A DNA stretch of 8,847 nucleotides from Candidatus Eiseniibacteriota bacterium (lineage in GTDB: Bacteria > Eisenbacteria > RBG-16-71-46), in the NCBI GenBank assembly GCA_023249815.1, contig JAHFBX010000100.1, positions 1 through 8,847 on the forward strand, written 5' to 3'. Position 1 is the first letter of the stretch; the number at the start of each line of letters is the position of its first letter. The notes below the pieces were generated by a model, which was given only the letters and a program-made list of their open reading frames with translations, was not told the origin of the DNA and ran no database searches. Shown piece by piece: positions 6,321 to 8,847 of the stretch. Made by a program: the position numbers and the translations under genes.

Positions 6321-8387
6321 ATGGCCCTCGCCCGCCTCGTGACGACGTGCCGTCGCCTCGTCTCGCCGGCGCTCGCCGCGCTGCTCCTCGGCGCCGCAGT
6401 TCCGGCGCTCGCGGATCCCACACTCCCTCCTTCCCTCGATCCGCTCGTCAAGGACATGGATCCGTCGGTGAAGCCCGGCACGGACTTCTTCCAGTACGCC
6501 TGCGGTCGCTGGATCGCGGAGAACCCGATCCCGGCGTCCGAATCGCGCTGGGGGATCGCCAACCTCGTGAACGAGGAGACCTACCTGCAGCGGCTCACGA
6601 TCTGCCAGGAGGCGGCGCGCACGCGCGCGATGGCGGGCTCGAACGCGCAGAAGATCGGGGACTTCTGGACGATGGCGATGGACTCGGTGACCGCTGACCG
6701 CCTCGGGGCGCGGCCGCTGTCGAGCTACCTCCAGCAGATCGGAGACGTGCACACGCGCACGGAGCTCCTCAGCGTCGTTGGTGCGTTCCAGGCGCAGGGC
6801 TTCGATCCGTATTATTCGGTCGCCGTGTGGCAGGACGAGCGGAACAGCGAGCGATACCTCGTCCACCTGCTGCAAGGCGGCATCCGCATGCCGGATCGCG
6901 ACTACTACTTCGCCAACGACGCGAACTCGAAACGCGTGCGCGCCGAGTACGGCAAGCATGTGCTCGCGATGTTCAAGCTGCTCGGCGAGGACTCCGCCAC
7001 CGCGGCCACGTCCACGGCGTCGGTGCTCAAGATCGAGACCGCGCTTGCGGCCCGCTCGCGCACGCTCGAGCAGCGCCGCGACCCGTGGGCGAACTACCAC
7101 AAGATGTCGCTCGCCGAGCTCTCGAAGCTCACGCCGACGCTGGACTGGAAGGCGCAATTCGCGGCGATGGGCGTGCCGGTGCAGGACACGGTGATCGTCG
7201 GTCAGCCTGAGTTCTACCGGCAGCTCGACTCCTGCCTGAGCATCACTCGGCTCTCCGAGTGGCAGGCGGAGCTCCGCTGGAACGTCGTCACCGCACTCGC
7301 GCCGACCTTGAGCCGCCCCTTCGACCAGGAGAACTTCCGGTTCTACGGCACCGTGCTCTCCGGCGCGAAGGCGCAGCGCCCGCGCTGGAAGCGCTCGCTC
7401 GACGCGACGGAGGGCGCGATCGGCGAGCTCGTGGGGCAGGAGTGGGTGAAACGCTATTGCTCGCCCGCCACGAAGGCGCGCTACGAGCGGCTCACCGAGG
7501 ACATCCTTGCGGCCTACCGCTCTCGGCTCCAGACCTTGCCCTGGATGAGTGAGGAGACGAAAGCGAGGGCGCTCGACAAGCTCGCGCGCGTCGGCCGCAA
7601 GGTCGCCTACCCCGACCGCTGGCGCGACTACTCCGCGCTCCAGCTCGGCCGCGTCTCCTACGCCGCGAACCGCGTGGCGGTGAACGAGTGGTGGTTCCGG
7701 CACGAGGCGAGCAAGCTCGGCAAGCCCGTGGACCGGACGCTCTGGGATATGACGCCGCAAACCTACAATGCCTACTACGACGGCTCGAAGGTGGAGATGG
7801 TGTTGCCCGCCGCGGCATTCATGCTGCCGGGCATCCCCGATTCACTCGTGGACGACGCGGTCCTCTATTCGTACGCCGGCGGCTCCACGATCGGCCACGA
7901 GATCACGCACGGCTTCGACGACGAGGGCCGGCAGTTCGACGCGAACGGCAACTTGAACCCGTGGTGGAACCCCGAGGACTCGGTGCGTTTCACGCAGCGT
8001 GCGCAGAAGCTCGTGGAGCAGTTCAATGCCTACGTCATCGGCGGCAAGCACGTGCGCGGGCAAGCGACACTCGGCGAGAACATCGCCGACCTGGGCGGCG
8101 TCGTGCTCGGGTTCGAGGCGTTCAAGCGCACCGAGCAGTACAAGAAGGGCGAGAAGATCAACGGACTGACGCCGGAACAGCGCTACTTCCTCGGCTACGC
8201 CCTGTCGTGGCTGGGCCAGCGGCGTCCGGAATCGCTGCAAAACCAGATCATGACCGACGTGCACGCGCCGCAGTTCCTGCGTGTGAACGGGCCGCTCGCG
8301 AACATCCCCGAGTTCTACCAGGCGTTCGGCATCCAACCGGGCGAGGCGATGTACCGACCGGACGACGTGCGCGTCACGATCTGGTAG
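6321..8387 (+). CDS. Secreted M13-family zinc metallopeptidase (neprilysin/PepO-like)
   Basis: This encodes 688 residues, normal for the family. I chose ATG 6321 over earlier in-frame starts because it begins a signal peptide (MALARLVTTCRRLV, a hydrophobic core, then VPALA-D, cleavage near residue 31) and has AAAGG (6310-6314) upstream. The Peptidase_M13_N region spans about 45-425, with the family hallmark FFQYACGRWI near residue 61. The catalytic region holds NAYY (483-486), HEITH (526-530) with catalytic E527, and ENIADLGG with zinc ligand E586 and D590. HAP...RVNGPL near 648-659 provides the late His/Arg residues (H648, R654) of the substrate site, and the protein ends in ..TIW. M13 enzymes cleave small peptides. 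This one is probably periplasmic, extracellular or surface-associated; no lipobox is visible. The mature part has four Cys (61, 95, 305, 380). It is followed by a long inverted repeat and appears monocistronic. Confidence 0.95.
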   Translation: MALARLVTTCRRLVSPALAALLLGAAVPALADPTLPPSLDPLVKDMDPSVKPGTDFFQYACGRWIAENPIPASESRWGIANLVNEETYLQRLTICQEAARTRAMAGSNAQKIGDFWTMAMDSVTADRLGARPLSSYLQQIGDVHTRTELLSVVGAFQAQGFDPYYSVAVWQDERNSERYLVHLLQGGIRMPDRDYYFANDANSKRVRAEYGKHVLAMFKLLGEDSATAATSTASVLKIETALAARSRTLEQRRDPWANYHKMSLAELSKLTPTLDWKAQFAAMGVPVQDTVIVGQPEFYRQLDSCLSITRLSEWQAELRWNVVTALAPTLSRPFDQENFRFYGTVLSGAKAQRPRWKRSLDATEGAIGELVGQEWVKRYCSPATKARYERLTEDILAAYRSRLQTLPWMSEETKARALDKLARVGRKVAYPDRWRDYSALQLGRVSYAANRVAVNEWWFRHEASKLGKPVDRTLWDMTPQTYNAYYDGSKVEMVLPAAAFMLPGIPDSLVDDAVLYSYAGGSTIGHEITHGFDDEGRQFDANGNLNPWWNPEDSVRFTQRAQKLVEQFNAYVIGGKHVRGQATLGENIADLGGVVLGFEAFKRTEQYKKGEKINGLTPEQRYFLGYALSWLGQRRPESLQNQIMTDVHAPQFLRVNGPLANIPEFYQAFGIQPGEAMYRPDDVRVTIW

Positions 8388-8418
8388 CGGCCCGCGCGGG
8401 CGTCACGGTCACGCGCGG

Positions 8419-8464
8419 ACGGGCGGGACGTAGGGAGGGCACGAAACTCCCGTGTCCCGCCCGT
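8419..8464 (+). terminator. Two-part inverted repeat between the M13 gene and the thioredoxin-like gene
   Basis: The outer stem is a perfect 11 bp (ACGGGCGGGAC at 8419-8429 with GTCCCGCCCGT at 8454-8464). A nested 5-bp stem (GGGAG at 8433-8437 with CTCCC at 8447-8451) lies inside. It starts 32 bp after the M13 stop and ends 8 bp before the next ribosome site (GGAGGA, 8473-8478), with no T-tract. It could end transcription of the M13 gene, or be a structured 5' leader of the downstream gene. Confidence 0.5.
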
Positions 8465-8483
8465 TCGGCTTCGGAGGACCGTC

Positions 8484-8847
8484 ATGCCCGCGCTGCTTCC
8501 GCTCCTCACGCTCCTTCTCGCCACATCGCTCGTTCCCGCGCGCCGGTCCGGCGCGGAGCCCGAGTTGGGGCTCGTCCGCTGGGGCCGTGACCTCGACCAG
8601 GCGCTCGCGACCTCGCGCGCGAGCGGGCGTCCAGCGCTCGTGCTGTTCGACGAGGTGCCCGGGTGCGCGACGTGCGTGGGATTCGGTCACGAGGTGCTGT
8701 CGCAGCCGCTGCTCGTCGAGGCGATCGAACACGAGTTCGTGCCGGTGTTCGTCGCCAACAATCACGGCGGCCGCGACGCCGAGCAGCTCACGCGCTTCGG
8801 CGAGCCGGCGTGGAACAATCCCGTCGTGCGCTTCCTCGACGGCCGCG
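8484..8847 (+). CDS. Exported thioredoxin-fold protein with CATC motif (3' partial)
   Basis: The first 121 residues are visible; the frame is still open at the window end. ATG 8484 follows GGAGGA (8473-8478) by 5 bases and starts with a Leu-rich signal peptide (MPALLPLLTLLLATSLVPA). Residues about 30-55 form the expected first helix and strand (PALVLFDE), leading into VPGCATC (C61 and C64), a CxxC redox motif in the thioredoxin position. After it come VLSQPLLVEAI, FVPVFVANN and EPAWNNPVVRFLDG, the last resembling the cis-Pro region of thioredoxin-like proteins. It probably handles disulfides or other thiol chemistry outside the cytoplasm; partner and reaction are unknown. The active site is not the usual WCxxC: Gly replaces Trp. 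The fold call is fairly good; the subfamily is not recognised. Confidence 0.75.
   Translation, partial: MPALLPLLTLLLATSLVPARRSGAEPELGLVRWGRDLDQALATSRASGRPALVLFDEVPGCATCVGFGHEVLSQPLLVEAIEHEFVPVFVANNHGGRDAEQLTRFGEPAWNNPVVRFLDGR

Noticed and set aside
6108..7760. 550-codon open frame antisense to the M13 gene
   Set aside because: It is Arg/Leu/Ala/Val-rich, has no domain, and mirrors the codon bias of a GC-rich gene; the M13 motifs on the plus strand are unambiguous.

Overview
This is a GC-rich, gene-dense stretch of bacterial chromosome. The host looks like a Gram-negative (diderm) bacterium of the FCB-like candidate phyla, for example Candidatus Eisenbacteria. That placement is an inference: it rests on the high GC content, a secreted protease with a FlgD-like/T9SS-like C-terminal module, an outer-membrane barrel protein and several signal peptides. 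No rRNA or other taxonomic marker is present. I see no IS element, CRISPR array, tRNA or phage gene.

Layout from left to right. (1) Positions 2-1960 (+) hold the 3' part of a very long coiled-coil protein with an acidic tail; its N-terminus lies outside the window, and a strong hairpin follows it. (2) Positions 2087-4185 (+) hold a two-gene unit: a small secreted protein of unknown function overlaps by ATGA a secreted zinc metalloprotease. The protease has its PA domain between the HExxHxxGxxD zinc site and the Met-turn, and ends in a FlgD-like C-terminal module. A GC-rich hairpin follows. (3) Positions 4255-4368 (-) hold a decayed scrap of an OmpR/KdpE-type response regulator C-terminus, interrupted by an amber codon. 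(4) Positions 4479-4952 (-) encode a small SET-domain protein whose best start is a CTG behind a perfect AGGAGG. (5) About 400 bp without a convincing gene. (6) Positions 5351-6013 (+) encode a small outer-membrane beta-barrel protein, ended by a hairpin with a C(UUCG)G tetraloop. (7) Positions 6321-8387 (+) encode a secreted M13 (neprilysin/PepO-like) metallopeptidase. (8) A long two-part inverted repeat leads into a thioredoxin-fold secreted protein at 8484 that runs off the window.

Most of the window is an envelope/secretion neighbourhood: two unrelated secreted zinc peptidases, a barrel protein and an exported thiol protein. Each unit has its own terminator-like hairpin, so they are probably separate transcription units; only the 2087/2497 pair shows clear coupling. 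The best candidate for something undescribed is that pair (small exported partner plus PA-zincin). The SET protein with its non-canonical start is second.
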